Shown piece after piece: positions 15,270 to 21,616 of a stretch of DNA of 22,373 bases. Position 1 is the first letter of the stretch. Each line of letters starts with the position of its first letter. The DNA lies in IMG/VR virus record IMGVR_UViG_3300010885_004823, positions 1 to 22,373 of that record, one strand, 5' to 3'. A model generated the notes under the pieces. The model did not search any database, was not told where the DNA came from, and saw only the letters and a list, made by a program, of their open reading frames with translations. Both the position numbers and the translations under genes were made by a program. The DNA comes from a virus.

Positions 15270-17929
15270 GCTCCGTAGTTGCTACCGTACCCAGCCTCGC
15301 AGTTCAAGGGCAACTCCATGCCCCAATCTGGCCGTGTACGCATGCACATTTCAACGTATTCTTTAGCGGTCTCAACCTGTTCAGTCGGTACGATACAAGC
15401 AATTGCGTCATGCACGGTCATGACCACTCTGTATTTCTTGGCAACCATAAGCATCTGCTCACCGATCACAATCCGAGCCAAGGCTTGACACACGTTCTCA
15501 ATGACTTTGCCACCGTAGATGCGTGTCGGAATGACTGCCTTACCCTTCTTCGTGTCGTACACAAGCTCAATTTCACCGTCATCGTCTTGGAGCTTACGCA
15601 AGTTGGGGTAACGCAGGTACAAACCATTGGGGAGCAAAACACCGCCGCTACCTTCAATCTTTAAGACATCGCCCCGGCCCAACGTTGTCTGCTGGTTCTG
15701 GAGTATGGCCTTGAGTGCTGACGCGGCAGACTTCCAGAGTTCAACAATCTTCGGGTACGTTGCGCGGTACGTGTCGATGATGCGCTTGGCCTCGTCAAGT
15801 TCAATCCCCACATTAAAGTTCTTAAGTTGTGCCTGAAACTTTGCTGCGCCCATACCGTAGCCGCAGTTATGGACAATCATCGGCCCCTGTGCTGTTAAGA
15901 CCGTGTAACGATTTTTCGGCCCTGCGTAAGCGAGATCGTAAGTTTGCAATTTCCGACTCAAGGGTTGCAACTTTTCGTTTGTTTTTAAGGTTGGCGCTCC
16001 GGGATACAAATTGGATGTTGTCGGGCTCATAATTTCCGTTAACATCAATCCTATCCATTTCAAAACTTGGAACATCCCACCCCTTAAGCGTTTGTGCATA
16101 CTGAAGAAACGAGGCTCGGTTCTCCCGCCATTGCTTGTGTACTGATATACCGCGCCCCCCGTAGTGCAAATATGCTCTGTTAGTTGCAGTGTGGCACCGA
16201 CCAATCGCGGAGGACAACCGATTGAGTAAGCGTTCCCTATGTTCGTCGTTAGGCAGTACCTCGGCGTAACCCCAATATAGCTTGCGAGTTTTTGCAGCCG
16301 ATTTTTTAGCGCAAATATCGCATCTTGTACTTTTAAAGTTCTTAAAGTTTTGATGGTCAACGGTGTACTCTGGTAGTCCGCAATCGCATTGGACAATGAG
16401 TGCGCGTACCCCCCGTCTTTCCCCGGCGAGATAGCCTGTAACGGTAAGTTTTCCGCTCCTGTACCCAATGCTTGGCAAAGGGTATTTGCGTCGGCTACCA
16501 CTGATTGCGCTTCCAACCATTGCGTCCCGCACAATACTTTGTGATCTGGCGTCAACCAGAGCCCTAAGAGACTCAGCGTTTCTTTCTCGCCTTTCGGCAC
16601 TAATCCTTGATGGCATACCCATTCCTCCCCATCCCAAAGTTTGTCTTCCGAGGTTACCTGTTCGATAGGCTTCCATCCTGAGCCACATAGTACCATAGAC
16701 CCAGCACCAATGCAACCTAAAATTGTTGTCTTACCTACGAATCTCTCGTCCTTTGTAATCTGCAATACGTCCTTGCCATAGATAGCCGATGCCATGATTT
16801 TGTAAACGTCCTCGCCCCGATCAAATGCGTCTACCAGATCATTCTGTTCTGCAAGCCATGCCAGCGTACGCGCTTCAATCTGTGATGAGTCCGAGTCAAT
16901 CATCATGTAGCCGTCCGGTGCTTCGATAGACTTCTTCAGCGGAGATGTGCGTTGCAAGTTCTGCAAGTTAATCTTGTCGTCACCGCCCCAGCGTCCAGTG
17001 TGTGCGGCGTAGTAGCGTAGGGGTACAGGCATTGGGCCTCGTGAAGCAATCCCAATGAACCTCTCAGTCCTCGTCTCTTCAATGGTTGACTTAGTTCCCA
17101 ACCGTGCCGCAACCAATACTTGCACATTTGCATTCTCATGCTCCAGTAGGGCTTTGAACGCTTCATCCGTCTTAGAGAATGCGTAAGTCTGCTTGCCGTT
17201 GGTAGGGCTCTTCTTCATCGGCGGCACAACATTTAGATCGCGGAGTAAGTCGGCAAACTTAGGGTTACTCATCAAGGTGTCTTTGTCGAAGTTGCTCAAT
17301 ATCTCTGTTTTGCGCATCCTCTCTAACTCAAGATGCAGGTCTAACATCCCCTTGTCCAACTGCAATACTGGCTCGGTGAACATACGCACGGTCAAGTCGA
17401 TCAGGCGCAGTTCAATCTTTGGGAAGCCCTTGCTCATTTGCCCAAACAAATCCCACGTAAGGGCAACGTCATTCTTGCAATACTCACCGTACCGTGCTAA
17501 CTGCTCGGGGCTGAAGTCGGTGCGGTGCAGACCCAAGGCGTTCTCGACCTCTGTGCCTTTCTCGCCAAGACCGTAATGTTGAGCCAAGACTTTTAAACTT
17601 CCGCCTACTTCAGTACCGTGTAGCGCCCTACCCATGGACAATGTATCAAGCCAGCCTTTGGGCCTGAGTCCGAATACCCAGTTCAAAATTGCACCGTCGA
17701 ACGGGGCGTTGTGCGCGAGGGCCAAAGAGTTCGCCCAATCAAACTGACTGAGGAACTGGTGCATGGCTTCAGCATCGCCACTGAACCACTGGGGCTCACC
17801 ATCGTCTACCTGTACCGCAGCACCGATAACCTCAAACTGGGGGCTACGAATGTATTCCTCCGTGGTAACTTTCGTTAATGAAAACTCCCGAGAATAAAAA
17901 GACTCAAAATCAATCGTCAGGATTTTCAT
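15263..17929 (-). CDS. Family A DNA polymerase with 3'-5' exonuclease, interrupted by an intein
   Basis: The replicative polymerase of the phage. The precursor is 888 residues; removing the intein (406-688) leaves 605. Exonuclease motifs: TIDFES (D7, E9), AHNAPFD (73-78) and YCKND (150-154). Polymerase motifs: HTGRWGG with INLQNLQR (~310-327), motif A DSDSSQIEAR (D345), motif B from R396 through K400-TTILG, resuming after the intein as CGYGMG, and motif C VHDAI (H840-D841). All catalytic residues are present; there is no 5'-3' exonuclease domain, as usual for phage enzymes. The start overlaps the upstream gene (ATGA, 17926-17929). The intein splits the O-helix, so unspliced protein should be inactive and splicing is required for replication. 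Confidence 0.95.
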   Translation of the reverse strand: MKILTIDFESFYSREFSLTKVTTEEYIRSPQFEVIGAAVQVDDGEPQWFSGDAEAMHQFLSQFDWANSLALAHNAPFDGAILNWVFGLRPKGWLDTLSMGRALHGTEVGGSLKVLAQHYGLGEKGTEVENALGLHRTDFSPEQLARYGEYCKNDVALTWDLFGQMSKGFPKIELRLIDLTVRMFTEPVLQLDKGMLDLHLELERMRKTEILSNFDKDTLMSNPKFADLLRDLNVVPPMKKSPTNGKQTYAFSKTDEAFKALLEHENANVQVLVAARLGTKSTIEETRTERFIGIASRGPMPVPLRYYAAHTGRWGGDDKINLQNLQRTSPLKKSIEAPDGYMMIDSDSSQIEARTLAWLAEQNDLVDAFDRGEDVYKIMASAIYGKDVLQITKDERFVGKTTILGCIGAGSMVLCGSGWKPIEQVTSEDKLWDGEEWVCHQGLVPKGEKETLSLLGLWLTPDHKVLCGTQWLEAQSVVADANTLCQALGTGAENLPLQAISPGKDGGYAHSLSNAIADYQSTPLTIKTLRTLKVQDAIFALKNRLQKLASYIGVTPRYCLTTNIGNAYSIGCPPRLVGATLQLTEHICTTGGAVYQYTSNGGRTEPRFFSMHKRLRGGMFQVLKWIGLMLTEIMSPTTSNLYPGAPTLKTNEKLQPLSRKLQTYDLAYAGPKNRYTVLTAQGPMIVHNCGYGMGAAKFQAQLKNFNVGIELDEAKRIIDTYRATYPKIVELWKSAASALKAILQNQQTTLGRGDVLKIEGSGGVLLPNGLYLRYPNLRKLQDDDGEIELVYDTKKGKAVIPTRIYGGKVIENVCQALARIVIGEQMLMVAKKYRVVMTVHDAIACIVPTEQVETAKEYVEMCMRTRPDWGMELPLNCEAGYGSNYGAC
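15867..16616 (-). CDS. HNH homing endonuclease nested out of frame inside the intein, 249 aa
   Basis: Frame -1 (+2) relative to the polymerase. It starts at ATG 16616 (MPSRISAERR), with GGAGG 7 bases upstream; an ATG at 16622 and a TTG at 16715 are less likely. A Cys4 zinc ribbon (C77, C79, C99, C102) precedes the HNH core: HYGGRGISV (151-159), W163, MDRID (187-191), GNYEPDNI (194-201) and KNKRK (211-215). This is the arrangement of freestanding phage homing endonucleases ('YGGRGI..W...F...LdRiD..GnY.p.N..w'). A C-terminal charged helix follows. The TAA stop (15869-15867) is made by the intein's last His-Asn codons CAT AAC. It probably cuts intein-free polymerase genes and so spreads the intein. 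Nearly all its codons also code for intein. Confidence 0.88.
   Translation of the reverse strand: MPSRISAERRERNAESLRALVDARSQSIVRDAMVGSAISGSRRKYPLPSIGYRSGKLTVTGYLAGERRGVRALIVQCDCGLPEYTVDHQNFKNFKSTRCDICAKKSAAKTRKLYWGYAEVLPNDEHRERLLNRLSSAIGRCHTATNRAYLHYGGRGISVHKQWRENRASFLQYAQTLKGWDVPSFEMDRIDVNGNYEPDNIQFVSRSANLKNKRKVATLESEIANLRSRLRRAEKSLHGLNSTGADDCP
16623..16630 (-). promoter_or_regulatory. Internal Shine-Dalgarno of the nested HNH gene
   Basis: GGGGAGGA on the minus strand, 7 bases before ATG 16616. In the intein frame these bases encode the end of WDGEE just after block A. It decides the start of the nested gene. Confidence 0.75.
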
Positions 17930-18351
17930 TTGTTGTGCATGGCCTCGTAGTAGGAGTTCTTCTGCTTTAGGTTGCTGCCATACTGCTGGGCTAGGGAGTT
18001 TTGATACTGTTGGATTTGCGCTTGTACTTGCGCTTGCAGCGGATTCGTAGCCGTGTTTTCGAGGATGCTGCCGTTGGGGGCGTTGCCATACGTGTAGTCC
18101 TCGGAGCCTGTCATCGGGTTAAGCACTTGCGCGGTAATGCTGTCGAGTCGCGCACGGCGCTCTTCGCCCTTCTTAACCTTAGCCCATTCTTTTGCCAGCA
18201 CCTTGCGTTCAATCCGGGTGAAGCCGTCTCGGGCTGTCACTAGGTTTCTCCATACGCTATGGTGGGTAAAGTCCTCTGGTCGCTCACGCAGTCGTGTAAT
18301 CAACATGCGCACTTCGGGTGCGCATAGATGTATAAGTACTTTCTCAATCAT
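17926..18351 (-). CDS. Hypothetical phage protein, 141 aa, upstream of the polymerase
   Basis: The N-terminal half is basic and helical (LITRLRERPEDF, FTRIERKVLAKEWAKVKKG). The C-terminal third is Gln/Asn-rich and probably disordered (QAQVQAQIQQYQNSLAQQYG). No family is recognised. It is bracketed by ATGA overlaps: its start with the VRR-NUC gene stop (18351-18348) and its stop with the polymerase start. The tight coupling suggests equimolar production with the polymerase; a small processivity or tethering role is conceivable but unproven. Confidence 0.78.
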   Translation of the reverse strand: MIEKVLIHLCAPEVRMLITRLRERPEDFTHHSVWRNLVTARDGFTRIERKVLAKEWAKVKKGEERRARLDSITAQVLNPMTGSEDYTYGNAPNGSILENTATNPLQAQVQAQIQQYQNSLAQQYGSNLKQKNSYYEAMHNK

Positions 18352-18644
18352 TTCATAAACTCCAATATAGATGCTTCTAAAGTGTCAAGCTCGTTCTCGT
18401 TCACGACCCATGCGTAGCCCCCGCACTCGTGGATTTGTCTGAGATTCTTTTCTTGCAGCGCGGTAGTCTTACCCTTCCCCGCCTTGGCTTCGATAGCCAA
18501 GAACTTGCCGTTTACGCAGCACAGGAAGTCGGGTACACCGCTATTACCGTAGCCAGTACCAATAGGCATAGCGTAGTAGATGTTGTGGGCTTTCAAGATT
18601 GCTTTAATCTTGGCCTTGACTTTCGATTCAGGCGTGGTCGCCAT
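18348..18644 (-). CDS. VRR-NUC domain nuclease, 98 aa
   Basis: A minimal VRR-NUC enzyme, the PD-(D/E)XK-type fold found in phages and in FAN1. Visible active-site elements are E6 in the first helix, GVPDFL (D39), AIEAKAG (E52, K54) and TALQ (Q64), followed by NLRQIHECGGYAWVV. The length of about 100 residues is normal for standalone phage VRR-NUC proteins, which are thought to be structure-specific (Holliday-junction-like) nucleases. It is the first gene after the promoter at 18673-18700, with a leader of ~22 bases and GGAG 6 bases before ATG. Confidence 0.93.
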   Translation of the reverse strand: MATTPESKVKAKIKAILKAHNIYYAMPIGTGYGNSGVPDFLCCVNGKFLAIEAKAGKGKTTALQEKNLRQIHECGGYAWVVNENELDTLEASILEFMK

Positions 18645-18672
18645 CTGATACTCCAGTTGTTTTCAAGTCTTG

Positions 18673-18700
18673 ATTGTACCCCATCTCTTTACATTGTCAA
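18673..18700 (-). promoter_or_regulatory. Sigma70-type promoter of the VRR-NUC/polymerase block
   Basis: On the minus strand: -35 TTGACA (18700-18695), 16-base spacer, -10 TACAAT (18678-18673). It shares CTATTGACAATGTAAA with the promoter at 9540-9567. The predicted start is near 18666. It lies 10 bases after the T-tract of the upstream terminator. Confidence 0.85.
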
Positions 18701-18710
18701 TAGTACAGAC

Positions 18711-18734
18711 GTAAAAAAGCCACCCGAAGGTGGC
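18711..18734 (-). terminator. Rho-independent terminator ending the right-hand gene block
   Basis: On the minus strand: GCCACC, loop TTCG, GGTGGC, then six T. The UUCG-type tetraloop and T-run make it a strong intrinsic terminator. It lies 35 bases after the DUF3310 gene and separates that block from the next promoter. Confidence 0.93.
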
Positions 18735-18752
18735 TAGTATTTTCCCTAACTC

Positions 18753-18766
18753 CTAACAATTGTTAG
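18753..18766. repeat. Palindromic site A (CTAACAATTGTTAG)
   Basis: A perfect 14-bp palindrome 2 bases after the stop of the DUF3310 gene and upstream of the terminator. One of five sites with the core TAACA-NN-TGTTA, all located in the right-hand block. Confidence 0.8.
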
Positions 18767-18768
18767 CG

Positions 18769-19251
18769 TTACTTGGTTGAATTAATCTCGCGTGTCAGAT
18801 ACCACTGCGCCTTGCGCAAGTCCTCCAGCTTGTTGCCCTTGTGCTCGGCACGAGTGATGTACTTCACTACGTTGCCAAGGTTGTAGCTCAGCTTCTTCGC
18901 ATCAATAAAGTCAATCGTCTCGATTCCACCTACGATGTAATGGGCAGGCTGATTCACCGGGTCATGCATGGTTATAGGCAATGGGGTTGCTCCCTGCATC
19001 AAACTCTTGCCCGTTATGGGATGCACTCGCCTACCCGCACCCGCCGCGTACACCATCGCGTCCATAAACTTGTCGCTTGTATTGGTCACCGTATCCTCGA
19101 CGGTTGGGGCTTCTTCGCTCTTCCGCTTTTTCACGTTCCACAATACGTTGTAGACATAGCTGCTCTGCATACCTAATGCTTTAGCAATTGCACCCGCCTT
19201 GGCGTTGGGGTGTTTGGCAGCGTACTTACGGATTGATTCTGACATACTCAT
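18769..19251 (-). CDS. DUF3310 protein with N-terminal helix-turn-helix-like segment, 160 aa
   Basis: Residues ~96-157 match DUF3310: DPVNQPAHYIVGG, IETIDFIDAKKLSYN, GNVVKYITRAEHKG and LEDLRKAQWYL. The function of DUF3310 is unknown; it is abundant in phages and sometimes annotated as nucleotide kinase-like without proof. The N-terminal ~40 residues (KYAAKHPNAKAGAIAKALGMQSSYVYNVLWNV) look like a winged or helix-turn-helix DNA-binding segment, an addition to the usual short domain. The start at 19251 overlaps the stop of the previous gene (ATGA), with GGAG 7 bases upstream. It is the last gene before the terminator at 18711-18734. Confidence 0.88.
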   Translation of the reverse strand: MSMSESIRKYAAKHPNAKAGAIAKALGMQSSYVYNVLWNVKKRKSEEAPTVEDTVTNTSDKFMDAMVYAAGAGRRVHPITGKSLMQGATPLPITMHDPVNQPAHYIVGGIETIDFIDAKKLSYNLGNVVKYITRAEHKGNKLEDLRKAQWYLTREINSTK

Positions 19252-19451
19252 AGTTTTACTCCGGTTTGGTTATTAACATACTCGGTAAGAATTTCCCTCA
19301 TCTTGGCTTGCTTTGTATACGCAAAATTTGTGTTGAAGTAATTCATCACATGCTCTGGTAGACGCAAGCTCGTGCAAGCTAGGGCGGCTTTCTTACCTAA
19401 CCCCCTGCCCTTGCGTTGCTTTTCTAATTTCAAATTCTCAATTCCTGACAT
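19248..19451 (-). CDS. Small ribbon-helix-helix-like protein, 67 aa
   Basis: Basic N-terminus (KLEKQRKGRGLGKKA), then TSLRLPEHVMNYFNTNF followed by KQAKMREILTEYVNN. The beta strand 'TSLRLPEHV' plus two helices fits a ribbon-helix-helix DNA-binding fold as in small phage repressors and antitoxins. No toxin partner is adjacent. It is therefore a candidate to bind the nearby TAACA-NN-TGTTA palindromes, as such folds recognise short dyads; this is inference. It overlaps the 53-residue gene by 14 bases and the DUF3310 gene by 4. Confidence 0.68.
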   Translation of the reverse strand: MSGIENLKLEKQRKGRGLGKKAALACTSLRLPEHVMNYFNTNFAYTKQAKMREILTEYVNNQTGVKL

Positions 19452-19599
19452 ACGCAGCCCCCTTGGTTATGCGGATAAGCAGTCGTGCCTTGCGCCATGT
19501 TTTACGTATGTCCGTATTGCTAGGGCTATACCACTTGAACTTGGGGTCGGTGCACTTGCGTAGTGGCATAACCTTTGATTTATATTTAATCTCTTCCAT
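19438..19599 (-). CDS. Small basic hypothetical protein, 53 aa
   Basis: Starts MEEIKYKSKVMPLRKC with GAAGGAG 6 bases upstream, 1 base after the stop of the 292-residue gene. An upstream in-frame ATG lies before the ribosome site and is unlikely. Lys/Arg-rich (TWRKARLLIRITKG), so nucleic-acid contact is plausible. No family is recognised. Palindromic site B lies directly upstream of its ribosome site. Confidence 0.65.
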   Translation of the reverse strand: MEEIKYKSKVMPLRKCTDPKFKWYSPSNTDIRKTWRKARLLIRITKGAAYVRN

Positions 19600-19600
19600 C

Positions 19601-20479
19601 TCATGCTCCTTCGCTAACATTTGTTAGGTCACCTGCCAGCAATACGAATATCTCACTTGTCACCTTGCAGCCTATGTCGGTAAGATACTCTCCATCTTGC
19701 ACCAACTTGAGCATACCCAGCTTCATCCGTACATCCAAAGGGAGGCTATTATCGTCGTACAGTTGGATGTCGTCACCTACCTTGACTAGGTACTTACCAG
19801 AATCTTTGACCACAAGTAATGTCTTCTCATCATCAAAGTCTTTTTGGACACGCTCGATAGTTCGCAGTTCTACATTGAGTATCGTCAGCATTTCTATGCT
19901 AGTAGTAACCTCTTGCTTGACCTTGAGTACGGCTTCGTTCTCGATGGACTCTAAAAACATGTCGTAGCCCTTGGTCTGAACCCACGCCAACATTGCGGAA
20001 TTCAAGGTAAGTTTATGCCCGTTGCGCTCACGCTCTTTGCTATACCCAGCGTTGCTTACTACCCGTTGTGCATCACTCGTAGCCTTCTCAACGCGCTCAC
20101 TGGAGTTCATCCTGCCGAACATCTTCTTCGCTGTGAGGATGGCTTTCTCTGGGCTCTGGGTACGGTAAGAGTCTGACCTCTGCCGAGTCTTACCAATACG
20201 ATCATTGGAGATAGATATCAAGCGGCGCTGGCCTACGTGCGCTGTATTAATCTTGCCCAATGGTTCACCATCCAGCTTGACTACGAACGCAGTTGCCATA
20301 CCTTTCTCGAATCCGTAACCCCCACAGGCGACAACAACAAATGTCCACAGCGGATTCAACGTAGCCAGTCGGCTAATTACGGGGTCAAGCTGGTTGTACA
20401 CCCCCGTCAAAGCTATACCGCCCTCCCGCACTTTCTCATCAACCACGATGTTGCTGAGCCCCAATGTTTTCATACTCAT
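19601..20479 (-). CDS. Hypothetical protein, 292 aa
   Basis: Starts MSMKTLGLSNIVVDEKV with AGGAG 8 bases upstream, just after palindromic site C; in-frame codons further upstream run through the ribosome site and are rejected. The N-terminal third is mixed alpha/beta (LWTFVVVACGGYGF, a Gly-rich stretch, not a P-loop); the middle is charged and helical; the C-terminal part contains KYLVKVGDDIQLYDD and ends near LLAGDLTNVSEG. I recognise no domain. It lies in a block with DUF3150-like and VWA genes, so it could be a client or adaptor of that module. Its last codons contain palindromic site B. Confidence 0.8.
   Translation of the reverse strand: MSMKTLGLSNIVVDEKVREGGIALTGVYNQLDPVISRLATLNPLWTFVVVACGGYGFEKGMATAFVVKLDGEPLGKINTAHVGQRRLISISNDRIGKTRQRSDSYRTQSPEKAILTAKKMFGRMNSSERVEKATSDAQRVVSNAGYSKERERNGHKLTLNSAMLAWVQTKGYDMFLESIENEAVLKVKQEVTTSIEMLTILNVELRTIERVQKDFDDEKTLLVVKDSGKYLVKVGDDIQLYDDNSLPLDVRMKLGMLKLVQDGEYLTDIGCKVTSEIFVLLAGDLTNVSEGA
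19614..19627. repeat. Palindromic site B (CTAACATTTGTTAG)
   Basis: Lies inside the last codons of the 292-residue gene (encoding LTNVS), immediately upstream of the ribosome site of the 53-residue gene. Core TAACA-NN-TGTTA is intact. Confidence 0.75.
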
Positions 20480-20490
20480 ATTCATTACTC

Positions 20491-20504
20491 CTAACAAATG
20501 TTAT
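20491..20504. repeat. Palindromic site C (CTAACAAATGTTAT)
   Basis: Fills the gap between the DUF3150-like gene and the 292-residue gene. On the minus strand its right arm runs straight into the ribosome site (TGTTAGGAG), so a bound protein would cover translation or transcription signals. Confidence 0.8.
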
Positions 20505-21353
20505 TTACCACTCAAACTTACCGAGAATCGCATCGACCTTTGACTTGAGGTTTCCGCGCACCAATGCGTCATCCTTGACCTCTTCGATGTCGGCTCCAAG
20601 CATGGCTAGCTCTACTTGCCTACGTGCATCTTCCAGCTTGGGGTCGTTGGTCACATTCAACTTGGTCAGCAACTCGCACAACTCAATAGGATTGCTGAGC
20701 AGTGAGTCGTGATACCGCTTCTTGCCGTCCCCTGTATCCTCCAGCTTCTTGGACATACCCAAGAGAACCTCGTGTAGACGCTCCCACGGTGTCCGCATCG
20801 CATCGGCCAGCTTCTCCGAGTACTGGGTTTCATACGCACTCCTCATCTCCTCCAAGTCATTCGCTGGAATGTCCAAGCGGAAGTCGCCTGCCTCGGGTAG
20901 TGGCTTCACACTGCGCCTGAAACTGAACTTAGTCCTAACAGATGTTAGGTCGGGGTAGTCCTCTGCCTTGTACATACCAGCGAGGTTTACCTTGGCATCC
21001 TGCACCAATGTCTCGTACTCATCAAAGAAGTTCTCGCACAACAGGTTGAACGTACGCTCGTAACCATTCATAGTCTGCTTGTAGTCCATGAATAGTTTGG
21101 TCGGCAACATGCGCTCACCCTTGTCAGCCCACGGCAACGTGTGCTGGTTGTGATACAGACGTACCCTCGCGGCAAACTTCTCGATGTCTGCTCGTAGGCT
21201 TGTACCCGCAAATAGATTCTTCTTGGTCTGTGAAGCGTCTTTGTGTGCAGATGCACTTGCGTTGACTTGGTTCGTAAGCTCCCGGTCAATCTTGGCCGCT
21301 GGCCATACGCTAAGGTTCAACTCTACTAACACTGCTGATGCGCTGATACTCAT
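20505..21353 (-). CDS. DUF3150-like protein, 282 aa
   Basis: Starts MSISASAVLVELNLSVWPA at 21353, with GGAG upstream and 1 base after the previous stop; a longer frame to 21407 would run into the upstream gene. Features of the DUF3150 type: an early Trp/Lys segment, a KKNLFAG/RADIEKFAARVR helix, the HQHTLPW-like box (YHNQHTLPWADKGERMLP), FFDEYETLVQ, and a segment with Arg/Phe/Arg (GDFRLDIP). DUF3150 proteins usually lie beside a MoxR-type AAA ATPase and a VWA protein and probably work with them. The function is unknown. Palindromic site D is within this gene. Confidence 0.75.
   Translation of the reverse strand: MSISASAVLVELNLSVWPAAKIDRELTNQVNASASAHKDASQTKKNLFAGTSLRADIEKFAARVRLYHNQHTLPWADKGERMLPTKLFMDYKQTMNGYERTFNLLCENFFDEYETLVQDAKVNLAGMYKAEDYPDLTSVRTKFSFRRSVKPLPEAGDFRLDIPANDLEEMRSAYETQYSEKLADAMRTPWERLHEVLLGMSKKLEDTGDGKKRYHDSLLSNPIELCELLTKLNVTNDPKLEDARRQVELAMLGADIEEVKDDALVRGNLKSKVDAILGKFEW
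20935..20948. repeat. Palindromic site D (CTAACAGATGTTAG)
   Basis: Within the DUF3150-like coding sequence; arms extend to 16 bp (20934-20949, CCTAACA..TGTTAGG). Far from any start codon, which is unusual for an operator. Confidence 0.75.
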
Positions 21354-21354
21354 T

Positions 21355-21606
21355 TCATTTCTCCTGTGGTTTTCCGGCCAACTTAGCCATCTGATACTTG
21401 CTGTCACCTACTATGCTCATACCAAAAACGGTGTCGAGCGGGTATACATGGTGTGTGTAACTCTCGGTCATACCCAACGCCATGCGCTTCTCCGAATCCC
21501 AATACTTCTCTTCGTATACTTCAGCATTCTCTAGACAATCGATAAGTACGAATGCCTTCTCACGCGGCAATATAATTTTGCGATAACCCAAATCAATAAC
21601 TACCAT
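21355..21606 (-). CDS. Small hypothetical protein, 83 aa
   Basis: Starts MVVIDLGYRKIILPREKAFV at 21606 with AGGAG 7 bases upstream; the longer frame to 21687 runs through the end of the VWA gene and palindromic site E and is rejected. The N-terminal part looks like two beta strands and a helix (REKAFVLIDCLENAEVYEEKYW). No family is recognised. It lies between the VWA and DUF3150-like genes, with its stop 1 base before the next ATG. Confidence 0.72.
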   Translation of the reverse strand: MVVIDLGYRKIILPREKAFVLIDCLENAEVYEEKYWDSEKRMALGMTESYTHHVYPLDTVFGMSIVGDSKYQMAKLAGKPQEK

Positions 21607-21616
21607 ATCTGAACTC

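Larger units (their letters stand above)
15866..16714 (-). mobile_element. Intein in polymerase motif B, 283 aa, splicing residues intact
   Basis: The polymerase frame runs ...KTTILG, then Cys406 (CIGAGSMVLCGSGWKPIEQV, block A), LTPDHKVLCG (block B with the TxxH: T460, H463), and near the end YDLAYAGPKNRYTVL (block F) and GPMIVHN followed by C689 (block G: His687, Asn688, Cys+1). This is a standard class 1 intein with Cys1, penultimate His, terminal Asn and Cys+1. Joining the flanks restores ILG-CGYGMG, a normal polymerase motif. Between blocks B and F the frame encodes ~180 residues with no LAGLIDADG or in-frame HNH motif; it reads like a low-information translation, because the same DNA codes for an HNH endonuclease in another frame. 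Removal occurs at protein level. Confidence 0.95.

Noticed and set aside
15866-16714. Group I or II intron carrying an HNH gene instead of an intein
   Set aside because: The polymerase frame stays open for all 849 bases, and the ends carry the protein-splicing residues (Cys1, TPDH, His-Asn, Cys+1) at exactly the right places. An intron would not preserve these.
16617-16715. Longer HNH start at the TTG at 16715
   Set aside because: It has no ribosome site, and the extra 33 residues are just a shifted reading of the intein block A; ATG 16616 has GGAGG at the ideal distance.
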